DNA of 64,000 nt from Oscillospiraceae bacterium (GTDB lineage: Bacteria; Bacillota_A; Clostridia; Oscillospirales; Oscillospiraceae). Numbering within the stretch: position 1 is the stretch's first letter; each line of letters begins with the position of its first letter. Both the position numbers and the translations under genes were made by a program. Below, piece after piece: positions 15,406-22,971 of this stretch. Location: contig JAFTKA010000011.1 in NCBI GenBank assembly GCA_017456105.1, forward strand, positions 1-64,000, given 5' to 3'. The notes below the pieces were generated by a model. That model made no database searches. It had not been told where the DNA came from and saw nothing but the letters and a program-made list of their open reading frames with translations.

Positions 15406-16521
15406 ATGGCTTGTTTTGAGAACATCAAGAAGAATTTCGGCTTCGGCTTTATGCGTCTTCCCATGCTGGAAAAAGAGGTGGATATTGAAAAGACCTGCCA
15501 GATGGTAGATGCCTTTCTGGAGGCGGGGTTTAATTACTTTGACACCGCCCACGGCTATACTGACGGCAAAAGTGAACCTGCTCTGCGGAAGTGTTTGACA
15601 GAGAGATATCCCCGGGAAAGCTATGTGCTGACAAATAAGCTCTCCGGCAATTTCTTCCAATGCCAGGAGGACATTCGCCCCCTGTTTGAAAGCCAGCTGG
15701 AAGCCTGCGGCGTGGACTATTTTGATTTTTATCTGATGCACGCCCAGGAGAAGCGGAACTTCCCCAAGTACAAGGCCTGCCGTGCCTATGAGACCGCTTT
15801 TGAATTAAAGGCAGAGGGCAAGGTGAAGCACGTGGGCATTTCCTTCCACGACACCCCAGAGGTGCTGGAGCAGATTATTACGGCCTATCCTCAGATCGAG
15901 GTGGTGCAGATCCAGCTGAACTATGTGGATTTTGACGACCCCGCGGTCCAGGCACGGAACTGTCTGCAGGTCTGCCGGAAATACCAAAAGCCTGCCATCA
16001 TTATGGAGCCGGTCAAGGGCGGCAGTCTTGTAAAGCTGCCCGAAAAGGCCCAGCAGGTCTTTGATGAACTATGTGGCGGCTCCAATGCCAGCTATGCCAT
16101 TCGCTTTGCCGCCAGCCAGGAGGGCGTGATGATGGTGCTTTCCGGTATGAGCGATTTGGAAATGGTCCGGGAAAACGTGGGCTTTATGAAAGATTTTAAT
16201 CCCCTGACAGAAAAGGAAAACAAGGCCATCGAAAAGGTCTGTGCCATTTTCCGGGAGCTGGGCACCATTCCCTGCACTGCCTGCCGGTACTGCACCGAGG
16301 TCTGCCCCCAGGGGATTCCGATCCCCGACCTGTTCGCCTGTTTGAACGCCAAAAAGGCCTTTAACAACTGGAACACGGGCTACTATTACGGCATTATTAC
16401 CAAGGAAGGCACCCGGGCAAAGGACTGTCTGCAGTGCGGAGCTTGTGAGGGGAGCTGCCCCCAGCATTTGCAGATCCGGGATCTTTTAAAGGAAGTATCC
16501 GAGGAATTTGACAAAAAGTAG
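15406..16521 (+). CDS. Aldo/keto reductase with C-terminal 4Fe-4S ferredoxin domain
   Basis: The 371-aa cytosolic oxidoreductase has an N-terminal TIM-barrel aldo/keto reductase domain with the catalytic set visible as FDTAHGY (Asp, Tyr), LTNKLSG (Lys) and YLMHAQE (His). The C-terminal ferredoxin-like domain has two clusters, CTACRYCTEVCP and CLQCGACEGSCP. This fused form is common in anaerobes, where electrons probably flow between the Fe-S clusters and a carbonyl or flavin substrate; the substrate is unknown. The start at 15406 has GGAGG at the right distance (7 bp), unlike the ATG at 15400. Confidence 0.88.
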   Translation: MACFENIKKNFGFGFMRLPMLEKEVDIEKTCQMVDAFLEAGFNYFDTAHGYTDGKSEPALRKCLTERYPRESYVLTNKLSGNFFQCQEDIRPLFESQLEACGVDYFDFYLMHAQEKRNFPKYKACRAYETAFELKAEGKVKHVGISFHDTPEVLEQIITAYPQIEVVQIQLNYVDFDDPAVQARNCLQVCRKYQKPAIIMEPVKGGSLVKLPEKAQQVFDELCGGSNASYAIRFAASQEGVMMVLSGMSDLEMVRENVGFMKDFNPLTEKENKAIEKVCAIFRELGTIPCTACRYCTEVCPQGIPIPDLFACLNAKKAFNNWNTGYYYGIITKEGTRAKDCLQCGACEGSCPQHLQIRDLLKEVSEEFDKK

Positions 16522-16540
16522 GGGCGATTCACGAATCGCC
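16519..16540. repeat. Dispersed palindrome TAGGGGCGATTCACGAATCGCC
   Basis: One copy of the GGGCGATTC-GAATCGCC palindrome family. Others lie at 38639-38693, 45418-45445, 49167-49190, 50471-50495 and 63053-63077. This copy begins inside the reductase stop codon. Confidence 0.7.
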
Positions 16541-16550
16541 TGCTCCAACG

Positions 16551-16587
16551 AAAAACCCGGGCGTTGCCTTTTGGCAACGCCCGGGTT
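16551..16587. terminator. Strong bidirectional terminator (reductase / rubrerythrin)
   Basis: A 15-bp stem AACCCGGGCGTTGCC with TTTT loop and its exact complement. On the minus strand it is followed by TTTTTCG, ending rubrerythrin. On the plus strand it is followed by CTGAATAT, serving the reductase less well. Confidence 0.9.
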
Positions 16588-16596
16588 CTGAATATC

Positions 16597-17136
16597 TTAG
16601 TAGTTTTCTGCGTGGATCTCGAAGTAGCTCTGGGGGTGATCACAGGTGGGGCAGACTTCAGGTGCGGCTTCGCCCACAACCAGATGTCCGCAGTTGCGGC
16701 ACTCCCAAACCTTGACACTGCTCTTCTTGAAGACCTCAGCGGTCTCCACGTTCTTAAGCAATGCACGGTAACGCTCCTCGTGAGACTTTTCAATGGCAGC
16801 GACCAGACGGAACCTGGCAGCCAGCTCCGGGAAACCTTCCTTTTCGGCGGTCTCGGCAAAGCCTGCATACATATCGGTCCATTCGTAGTTCTCGCCCTCA
16901 GCGGCGTGAACCAGGTTCTCAGCGGTGTCGCCGATGCCCTTGAGCTCCTTCAGCCACAGCTTGGCGTGCTCCTTTTCATTGTCAGCGGTCTTCAGGAACA
17001 GGGCAGCGATCTGCTCGTAGCCTTCCTTCTTGGCCTTGGATGCGAAATAGGTGTACTTGTTTCTTGCCATGGATTCGCCGGCGAAAGCGGCCTCCAGATT
17101 CTTTTCGGTTTGAGTACCTGCGTATTTGTTAGCCAT
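16597..17136 (-). CDS. Rubrerythrin
   Basis: The 179-aa rubrerythrin reduces hydrogen peroxide in anaerobes. The N-terminal four-helix diiron domain shows repeated Glu/His ligands ([34 protein letters not shown]). The C-terminal rubredoxin-like domain carries two CxxC knuckles, WECRNCG and [12 protein letters not shown], for one Fe(Cys)4. Length is standard. It has its own promoter, AAAGGAGG and a terminator, so it is monocistronic. A PerR-like inverted repeat overlaps the -10 region. Confidence 0.95.
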   Translation of the reverse strand: MANKYAGTQTEKNLEAAFAGESMARNKYTYFASKAKKEGYEQIAALFLKTADNEKEHAKLWLKELKGIGDTAENLVHAAEGENYEWTDMYAGFAETAEKEGFPELAARFRLVAAIEKSHEERYRALLKNVETAEVFKKSSVKVWECRNCGHLVVGEAAPEVCPTCDHPQSYFEIHAENY

Positions 17137-17159
17137 AACAACGTCCTCCTTTGTTTTGA

Positions 17160-17174
17160 TACAAAATTATTGTA
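17160..17174 (-). promoter_or_regulatory. Candidate PerR/Fur-type operator over the rubrerythrin promoter
   Basis: TACAAAATTATTGTA is a 7-1-7 inverted repeat with one mismatched pair, the geometry of PerR boxes. It contains the -10 (TACAAT on the minus strand, 17174-17169). Rubrerythrins are known PerR targets in clostridia; binding here is inferred. Confidence 0.5.
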
Positions 17175-17199
17175 CCACAAAACCCGGATTTTGTATAGA

Positions 17200-17667
17200 C
17201 TAATTTAGCAAATACACACCCAAATTCAAATAAGCGGCAAAGGTGATCCACAAAATATAGGGAAGCAGAAGATCTCCCGCCCGTTCGTTGATGGCAGAAA
17301 ACTTTCTCAGGGTCAGATAGACCAGCACCCAAAGGGCGATCAGCAGCAAAAAGGCCACCAAATACCAGCCAAGGCCAAAAAACACGATGGGCCAAAGAAG
17401 ATTTAAAACCAGTTGTGCAAAATACAGGGTGAGTGCTTTGCGGATCTCCTCCTGAGGTTTCCCTGAGGTATACACCAGGTAAGAGGCATAGCCCATCAGC
17501 AAGTACAAAATCGTCCACACGATGGGGAACACCCAGCCCGGCGGCGACAGGGGCGGCTGATTCATAATTTTATAGCTGCCCATACCGCCGGAGAGCAGGG
17601 TGCCGAGACCGCCCACGGCCAGGGGTATGGCCAGACTGATGATGAGTTGCTTCCAGTTTATTTTCAT
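17200..17667 (-). CDS. tspO: TspO/MBR family membrane protein
   Basis: The 155-aa five-helix membrane protein of the tryptophan-rich sensory/translocator family binds porphyrins and related ligands. Family marks: GGLGTLLSGGMGSYKIMNQPPLSPPGWVFPIVWTILYLLMGYASYLVY compressed to the PPLSPPGWVFPIVWTILYLL core (residues ~38-57), the WPIVFFGLGWY segment and the final FAAYLNLGVYLLN. Length fits. The start at 17667 follows AGGAGGG; the frame extension to 17886 is antisense to the divergent Cys-rich gene. Its role here could be stress or tetrapyrrole handling, not determinable from sequence. Confidence 0.92.
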   Translation of the reverse strand: MKINWKQLIISLAIPLAVGGLGTLLSGGMGSYKIMNQPPLSPPGWVFPIVWTILYLLMGYASYLVYTSGKPQEEIRKALTLYFAQLVLNLLWPIVFFGLGWYLVAFLLLIALWVLVYLTLRKFSAINERAGDLLLPYILWITFAAYLNLGVYLLN

Positions 17668-17684
17668 AAAGATCCCTCCTAAAA

Positions 17685-17731
17685 TACAATATGGATTGTC
17701 CATTGTAGAAATGAAAGATTTTTGATATAAT
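17685..17731 (+). promoter_or_regulatory. Promoter of the Cys-rich winged-helix gene with a candidate operator
   Basis: TTGTAG (17703-17708), a 17-bp spacer and TATAAT (17726-17731) on the plus strand. The -35 is the right arm of an imperfect inverted repeat (TACAAT 17685-17690, GGATTGTCC centre, ATTGTA 17702-17707) shared with the upstream region of tspO, so both genes could respond to one regulator. Confidence 0.55.
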
Positions 17732-17761
17732 ATTAAATATAATATGTAAGAGGTGAAATAA

Positions 17762-18124
17762 ATGGGACTGAATAGTGGCTGCAGTGGCTGCAGCGGCGGT
17801 TGTTGTGAAAGCTGCGGCAGTTTGACTTTAGGGCCGGACGAGGTGGCGATCCTGCGAAATTTGGGGCAGATCCCCTTTTGGCCCATAGCCCGGAAAGCGG
17901 ACGATATGACCCCCGTTTACAGAGAAGACGATGCCTACCCTGAGGAAGTCTACAGCATTTTGCTTACCCTTTTGGAAAAAAAGGGACTAATCTCCCTGGA
18001 TTACGATAAGCCCCTTGGTGGCTTCGATATGACTGCTTACCGGGATCTTCCTGTCCACGGCAGTCTGGCGTTGACCGCCCGGGGTCAGCAGGTTTTGGAA
18101 AGCCTGGATATTCAAGGAGTATAA
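17762..18124 (+). CDS. Small Cys-rich protein with winged-helix-like domain
   Basis: The 120-aa protein is not assigned to a named family. The N-terminus is a Cys cluster (residues 7-18, GCSGCSGGCCESCG) able to bind metal or an Fe-S cluster. The rest looks like a winged helix: VAILRNLGQIPFWPIAR, then YSILLTLLEKKGLISLDYD (recognition helix and wing as in MarR-like proteins) and LALTARGQQVLESLD. It is divergent from tspO, with a candidate operator between. I infer a metal- or redox-responsive DNA-binding protein, perhaps autoregulated. AGAGGTG precedes the ATG. Confidence 0.72.
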   Translation: MGLNSGCSGCSGGCCESCGSLTLGPDEVAILRNLGQIPFWPIARKADDMTPVYREDDAYPEEVYSILLTLLEKKGLISLDYDKPLGGFDMTAYRDLPVHGSLALTARGQQVLESLDIQGV

Positions 18125-18159
18125 GATTGAAGTGTCAAAAAGCCAGCGATTATAAAAAC

Positions 18160-18340
18160 GCACAAACAGGTTATCAAGGGGATTCCTAAGGGGGAAGCGA
18201 AGGCAATCTTGGATATTGTATATCCGGTTCGCTTCTCCCTTAGGCCGTCTGGGGAGTCCGAGGACCATACGGCAGGTCCTCGGCATTCCCAACAAGCTTA
18301 ATAAGCGGTGCATTTTCTCCACGAAAATGCACCTTTTTCT
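18160..18340 (+). ncRNA. Candidate structured noncoding RNA ending in a terminator
   Basis: A gene-free 290-bp gap holds three consecutive hairpins on the plus strand. The first has 17-bp arms 18185-18201/18228-18244 with a single G-U. The second is CCGAGGACC/GGTCCTCGG (18258-18266/18275-18283). The third is an 11-bp stem GGTGCATTTTC/GAAAATGCACC (18307-18317/18323-18333) followed by TTTTT. A possible promoter, TTGAAG-18-TATAAA, lies at about 18127-18156. No plus-strand gene follows, since spoIIE is convergent, so it is more likely a free small RNA than a leader. I cannot name the family. Confidence 0.5.
18307..18340 (+). terminator. Intrinsic terminator of the candidate RNA
   Basis: GGTGCATTTTC-TCCAC-GAAAATGCACC then TTTTTCT. 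It is convergent with spoIIE. Confidence 0.85.
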
Positions 18341-18414
18341 ATATATAGTGAAAAAATCCCCAAATTTTCAACTATATCTTGTGTTTCGACAAACTTTTCG
18401 CAAAATCTGTAGTA

Positions 18415-20343
18415 TTATGTTCCCGTGGTCGACGGATCGAGCCTAACGGTGATTACGGTTGCATCGTCCTCTCCTGCCGTCTGACCACAGTTCATCAGGC
18501 CGGAGGCCAACTCCCCAGGTGTCCGCCCGATATTTTCTTTACAGCAGTGCATGGCATCATTCTCCCCGATGCCATCGCTGACTAACACAAAAACCTCCCC
18601 CCGGCGTAGGGACAGCCGGGCCGTTTCTTCCCGACTTTCGGTTACCGACAGACCGGGCGGCGGCCCCGCTGTCCCAATTTTTTCTGCACTGATGGTCGAT
18701 ACCAGATAGGACGGAGCCGCTCCCCATTTGTAGGAGGTGGCTCTGCCGGTGTCCAGCTCCAGCTCCAAAAGATCCACCGTTACCGCCCCTGCCCGGTTTC
18801 GCAGGGCACAAAGACTGTTAAGACTTTGCAGGGCGTGGGAGGCAGGGTAGCCGGCAGTCAAAAGCTTGCGTAAAAGATTGGCCGCGGTTTTTCCCTCCTG
18901 CACCGCACCCAGACCCGTACCCATACCGTCGCACATCAGCACATAATACCGGTGGCAAGTGCCGGCAAATTTCATCACCCGGTCGCCGTTGTCGGATTCC
19001 GGCCGGTTGCCGTAGACCCGAACCTCTGCCCGGTAATAGGGCCTTTGGCCCGAAGTTCTGCGGGAGAGCTGGTCGGAAAGCTCCTGTAAATACTCTGACA
19101 AAAACTGATACTGCTGGATCACCGCCGCACGATACTCCTTCTGCCGTTCCCGGTCGGCCTGAATGGAGCGAAGCTGCTCCTGGGAGCGATGAAGCTCTGC
19201 TAAGAATCTTCCGCTTTTGCGGCAAATGATGGGAAGCTCCTGACTGGTGAGCAGGGGCTTGTGCAGCAGCAGCCCCGGCAATTGAGTGATCCTGCGAATG
19301 TCCTTGCAGGAATGCCGGGCAGGACAGCCAGAGCAGGCCTTTTCCGCGGCCTTGCAAACCAGGGCATTTTCGTCCACAGGGGTTTGGGGCATTTCCAAAA
19401 GCACCTGCTGGGTTTGTGCCAAAACACCTGCCGCCATCTCCAGTCGGACCTGTGCCGCTCCGGTCTCACCCCGACGGTGAGCCAAGCGGCCGGGCCCCGG
19501 CAGAAATCCCCCCAGGATACCACCCAGAAAAAGGGCAGGTAGGGGGTAAAGATCCCATTGACCGGTGAGCCCCATTACCACTAAATATACCGATGCCGGG
19601 GCGATCTGCCCCAGCCAGCCGGGATACCGGGGTAAAAACCGGATCAGATACCCCATGGTCATCACCGCTGTCATATGTACCGGCGTGATCTCGGATAAAT
19701 CCAGGGCAAGCCCTGACAGGGCCGCCGCGGGAAATGCTCCGGTTACTGTCATGGCTCCGGCGGCCACAAAACCAAAATTCAAGTAGGGGATCGGGGCAAT
19801 TTGGGCAAGCCCCAAAATACCCAAAGACCAGGCGATCCACTCCAAAGTAGGATTCCTGCCCTGAAACAGCCGGGCAAAGAGCCAGGCACTGCCACCGCTT
19901 AACAGGACTCTCAGGCCGTAAATTGCCACCGGGGCGGTGTCTTCCCAAGCGGTTTGAAACAGTAGCCCTGTGGCGGCGGTAATGAGGGCTGAAATTGCCG
20001 GCAGCAGTAAGGGATTCTCCCGACTGATCCGCCGATCAGACAGGAAAAGGGTCAGAATAAGTCCCGCTGAGAGCCAAACAAGGCATTGTTCTGCTGCTGT
20101 TCCCCAAAAAACCCAGTAGCCCAAGCTGCCGCCTGCGGCCACCAGCACAGCCGACCAGCCGCTGCAGGCACAAACAAGCCCCAAACTCAGGGATATTGGC
20201 AGATTGGCAAGGCTGGCGGCACTCAGGACAAAGCCCGCCGCCACATGTGCCAACCCCCGGAGGAAAACATGGAATCTCGGATCTACGGACCAGCGGCGGA
20301 GGGTGTGCCGACCCTGCCGCACGTAGCCCTGTAAGGAAATCAT
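18415..20343 (-). CDS. spoIIE: Stage II sporulation protein E (SpoIIE), PP2C phosphatase
   Basis: The 642-aa protein has an N-terminal half with about ten hydrophobic segments (residues ~30-290), a central region with conserved Cys (ACSGCPARHSC), and a C-terminal PP2C-type serine phosphatase domain. The phosphatase shows metal motifs CDGMGTGLGA, LVSDGIGEND and the final GEDDATVITVRL. In Bacillus SpoIIE dephosphorylates SpoIIAA to activate SigF in the forespore. It is shorter than the ~825-aa Bacillus protein, as is usual in clostridia. The start at 20343 follows AAGGAGTG; an upstream start lacks a site. spoIIAA/AB/SigF are not in the window. Confidence 0.92.
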   Translation of the reverse strand: MISLQGYVRQGRHTLRRWSVDPRFHVFLRGLAHVAAGFVLSAASLANLPISLSLGLVCACSGWSAVLVAAGGSLGYWVFWGTAAEQCLVWLSAGLILTLFLSDRRISRENPLLLPAISALITAATGLLFQTAWEDTAPVAIYGLRVLLSGGSAWLFARLFQGRNPTLEWIAWSLGILGLAQIAPIPYLNFGFVAAGAMTVTGAFPAAALSGLALDLSEITPVHMTAVMTMGYLIRFLPRYPGWLGQIAPASVYLVVMGLTGQWDLYPLPALFLGGILGGFLPGPGRLAHRRGETGAAQVRLEMAAGVLAQTQQVLLEMPQTPVDENALVCKAAEKACSGCPARHSCKDIRRITQLPGLLLHKPLLTSQELPIICRKSGRFLAELHRSQEQLRSIQADRERQKEYRAAVIQQYQFLSEYLQELSDQLSRRTSGQRPYYRAEVRVYGNRPESDNGDRVMKFAGTCHRYYVLMCDGMGTGLGAVQEGKTAANLLRKLLTAGYPASHALQSLNSLCALRNRAGAVTVDLLELELDTGRATSYKWGAAPSYLVSTISAEKIGTAGPPPGLSVTESREETARLSLRRGEVFVLVSDGIGENDAMHCCKENIGRTPGELASGLMNCGQTAGEDDATVITVRLDPSTTGT

Positions 20344-20447
20344 AAGATCACTCCTTTCGTATAGCACAAGCCTAACACGCAAGCTGCGTTAATTTTGTCG
20401 GAATCGGTCCTTGGAGAAAGATTTTTGCGGATTGTTTTCCGAAACCC

Positions 20448-20476
20448 TTGAGAAATCAAAAAATAGCCTGTATAAT
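20448..20476 (+). promoter_or_regulatory. Promoter of the CYTH-exonuclease-aminotransferase operon
   Basis: TTGAGA (20448-20453), a 17-bp spacer and TATAAT (20471-20476), 27 bp upstream of the CYTH start. Confidence 0.8.
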
Positions 20477-20503
20477 AAGGGAAATTCCAAAGGGGGCAAA
20501 GCT

Positions 20504-21079
20504 ATGGGCATGGAATATGAACTGAAGTTCCGGGCAACTGCATCGGTGCAGGAAAAGATTCTGCGGGATAACCCCGGTTCGTGGCAGACCCTTTCCATGG
20601 AAACGACCTATTATGACACCCCCACAGATGCCCTGTCTTCCCGGCACTACACCCTCAGAAGGCGGCTGGAAAACGGAAAAAGCGTCTGCACCCTCAAAAC
20701 CCCCGCTGAGAATGGAGCAAGAGGGGAGTGGGAGACTGAGAATGACAGCATCGAAACGGCAATTCCGATATTATGTAAACTTAGAAATACAGAAGAGCTC
20801 CTTTCTCTGACCCGGGAGGGCATCGTCCCCGTCTGCGGAGCAAGGTTTACCCGGCGGTATCTGACCCTGGGTTTCGGGGAAAGCACCCTGGAGCTGGCCT
20901 TGGACGAGGGAATTCTGTTTAACGGAAATGCCCGGATTCCCCTTTGCGAGGTGGAGATCGAGCTGAAAAGCGGCAGCATTGACGATGCCAACGCCTGCGG
21001 CCTTCTCTTCCGGCAAAAATACGGTCTTGAACCGGAGCATAAAAGCAAATTCAAAAGAGCCAAGGAGCTGGGCTTATGA
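20504..21079 (+). CDS. CYTH-domain triphosphate-processing protein
   Basis: The 191-aa CYTH protein carries the N-terminal ExExK motif (MEYELKFR), then alternating acidic/basic strands TTYYDTP, HYTLRRRLENGKSVCTLKTP, LTLGFGESTLELALDEG and LCEVEIELKSG. CYTH enzymes hydrolyse or cyclise triphosphates (thiamine triphosphate, inorganic triphosphate or ATP), with metal held in the barrel. The substrate cannot be told here. The start at 20504 is inferred from AGGGGG; the upstream part of the frame covers the promoter. Its stop overlaps the exonuclease start by 4 bp. Confidence 0.85.
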   Translation: MGMEYELKFRATASVQEKILRDNPGSWQTLSMETTYYDTPTDALSSRHYTLRRRLENGKSVCTLKTPAENGARGEWETENDSIETAIPILCKLRNTEELLSLTREGIVPVCGARFTRRYLTLGFGESTLELALDEGILFNGNARIPLCEVEIELKSGSIDDANACGLLFRQKYGLEPEHKSKFKRAKELGL

Positions 21080-21753
21080 ATGCATTGTTTGCTATCTACG
21101 ACCGACTGGTCTTATTTGATACGGAGACCACCGGCTTATTTTATCACCGAGATGAGATCATCGAATTTGCGGCGGTGGTGGTGGAGCTGCGTGAAGGCGT
21201 TCCCACGATCATCGAAGAATACGATGAGCTGATCTCCCTTTCACCCGGCAACCGGGTACCGCCGGAAATTGAAAAGCTCACCGGCATTACCAACGAAGCC
21301 TTGCTGGAAAAGGGCGTACCCAAGACAAAGGTCTGCGGGGATTTTGCCCGTATGGTTGCAGGCAACACCCTGCTGCTTGCCTATAACGCCCATTTTGACC
21401 TGAGCTTTCTTTTCTATATGCTTTTGCGGGACGGCGACATATCCTGCCTGAAGGGCAAGGATAAGCTGGACCTTTTAACCGTGTATAAGGATCGCCACAG
21501 CTATCCCCATAAGCTGTGTAACGCCATTGAGGTGTATGGCCTTTCCGAACAGGTGCAAAATTCCCACCGTGCCATCGACGACGTCATCGCCACAGTGGCG
21601 GTTATGGAGAAGATGGAACAGGAAAAAAATGACCTGCCCCGCTACATAAACCTCTTTGGCTACAACCCCAAATACGGCATCAGCGGCAAGCCCATCGGCT
21701 CGGTTACCTATAAGCCCCAGCCCTTTGACCCGCCCCAGCCCCTGTACCTGTAA
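21076..21753 (+). CDS. DEDDh 3'-5' exonuclease (PolC/DnaQ-like)
   Basis: The 225-aa nuclease has Exo I FDTETTGL, Exo II YNAHFDLSFL and Exo III HRAIDDV (DEDDh His/Asp). LVLFDTETTG at the N-terminus, VPPEIEKLTGIT and the helical middle match the proofreading domain of DNA polymerase III, here as a free-standing protein. It could act in DNA repair or RNA turnover. It overlaps the CYTH gene (ATGA), and the aminotransferase starts 10 bp downstream. Confidence 0.86.
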   Translation: MNALFAIYDRLVLFDTETTGLFYHRDEIIEFAAVVVELREGVPTIIEEYDELISLSPGNRVPPEIEKLTGITNEALLEKGVPKTKVCGDFARMVAGNTLLLAYNAHFDLSFLFYMLLRDGDISCLKGKDKLDLLTVYKDRHSYPHKLCNAIEVYGLSEQVQNSHRAIDDVIATVAVMEKMEQEKNDLPRYINLFGYNPKYGISGKPIGSVTYKPQPFDPPQPLYL

Positions 21754-21763
21754 GGAGAGATCT

Positions 21764-22936
21764 ATGTATAATCAGAAAACTTATGAATTAGGCACAAACC
21801 GCTCCGTGATCCGGGAGCTGGCGGAGTACGGCAAACAGCGTGCTGCCATTGTCGGACCGGAGAATGTGTTTGACTTCAGCATCGGTAATCCCAGCATACC
21901 CGCACCTGCCAGGATCAACGATACCATTCGGGAGATCCTTTTAGATACCGATTCCCTTGCCATTCACAGCTACACCTCTGCAACCGGCAATCTGGACACC
22001 CGGCAGGCCATTGCTGACGACTTAAATGACCGCTTCGGCACTTCCATTACCCCACAGGAGCTGACCATCGGCTGCGGCACTTCTCAAGAGCTGGTGGCGG
22101 TGTTCACCGCCCTGTCCGTGGAGAACTCGGAAATCTTAACCATCGCCCCTTATTTTCCGGAGTATCAGGTGTATGTGGAGCATGCCGGCTCGAAATTTAA
22201 GGTGGTGCCTGCGGACATTCCCGGCTTCCAGATCAATTTGGAAGCCTTGGAGTCTATGCTGAATCCCAATACCGTGGCAGTGATCATCAACTCGCCCAAT
22301 AACCCCTCCGGTGCAGTCTATTCTGCCCAGACCCTTGAGCACCTGGCTTGTATCCTGACCCGGAAGGCGGCAGAATACGGCCACCCCATCTATATCGTGG
22401 CAGATGAGCCCTACCGGGAACTGGTGTACGGAAAGCCTGCCCCCTTTATTCCCACCATTTACCGGGATACCATCGTGTGCTATTCCTACTCCAAATCCCT
22501 GTCGCTGCCCGGCGAGCGGATCGGTTATATTTACATTCCCCGCCAGGCTACCGACAGCGAAGCCTTGGCTGCCGCCATCTCCGGCGGTACCCGGCTGACA
22601 GGCCACATCTGTGCTCCTTCTCTTTTGCAGCAGGTCATCGCCCGGTGTGCTACCCTGCGTCCGGATATGACCGCCTATGCCCAAAACCGCAAGGCTCTTT
22701 CCGAGGGCTTACGGGCGGCTGGCTATGAGATGGCAGAGCCCGACGGTGCATTTTACCTGTTTGTAAAAGCCCCCGGCGGCGATGCCATGGCCTTCTGTGA
22801 AAAGGCCATGGCAAAAGATGTGCTGGTGGTGCCGGGCGACATCTTCGGCTGCCCCGGATACCTGAGAGTCTGCTACTGTGTCAGCTATGATACGATCCTG
22901 AAGGCCCTTCCCATCTTCCGGGAACTGAACAAATAA
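21764..22936 (+). CDS. Pyridoxal-phosphate-dependent aminotransferase, class I/II
   Basis: The 390-aa fold-type I aminotransferase has DFSIGNPSIPAP at the N-terminus, GCGTSQELV near the cofactor phosphate, NSPNNPSG (substrate-binding Asn), VADEPYRELV (pyridine-N Asp) and SYSKSLSLPGERIGY with the Schiff-base Lys. The exact amino acid is uncertain; aspartate or aromatic specificity is typical. The start at 21764 follows TAAGGAGAG; a frame extension to 21656 overlaps the exonuclease. It is last in the operon and ends at a terminator. Confidence 0.9.
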   Translation: MYNQKTYELGTNRSVIRELAEYGKQRAAIVGPENVFDFSIGNPSIPAPARINDTIREILLDTDSLAIHSYTSATGNLDTRQAIADDLNDRFGTSITPQELTIGCGTSQELVAVFTALSVENSEILTIAPYFPEYQVYVEHAGSKFKVVPADIPGFQINLEALESMLNPNTVAVIINSPNNPSGAVYSAQTLEHLACILTRKAAEYGHPIYIVADEPYRELVYGKPAPFIPTIYRDTIVCYSYSKSLSLPGERIGYIYIPRQATDSEALAAAISGGTRLTGHICAPSLLQQVIARCATLRPDMTAYAQNRKALSEGLRAAGYEMAEPDGAFYLFVKAPGGDAMAFCEKAMAKDVLVVPGDIFGCPGYLRVCYCVSYDTILKALPIFRELNK

Positions 22937-22971
22937 AAGAATCCCCCGGTTTACCACCGGGGGATTCTTTT
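22936..22971. terminator. Bidirectional terminator between aminotransferase and CapA-like gene
   Basis: AAAAGAATCCCCCGG pairs with CCGGGGGATTCTTTT, an almost perfect stem flanked by A and T runs on both strands. It overlaps the capA-like stop by 2 bp. Confidence 0.9.
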
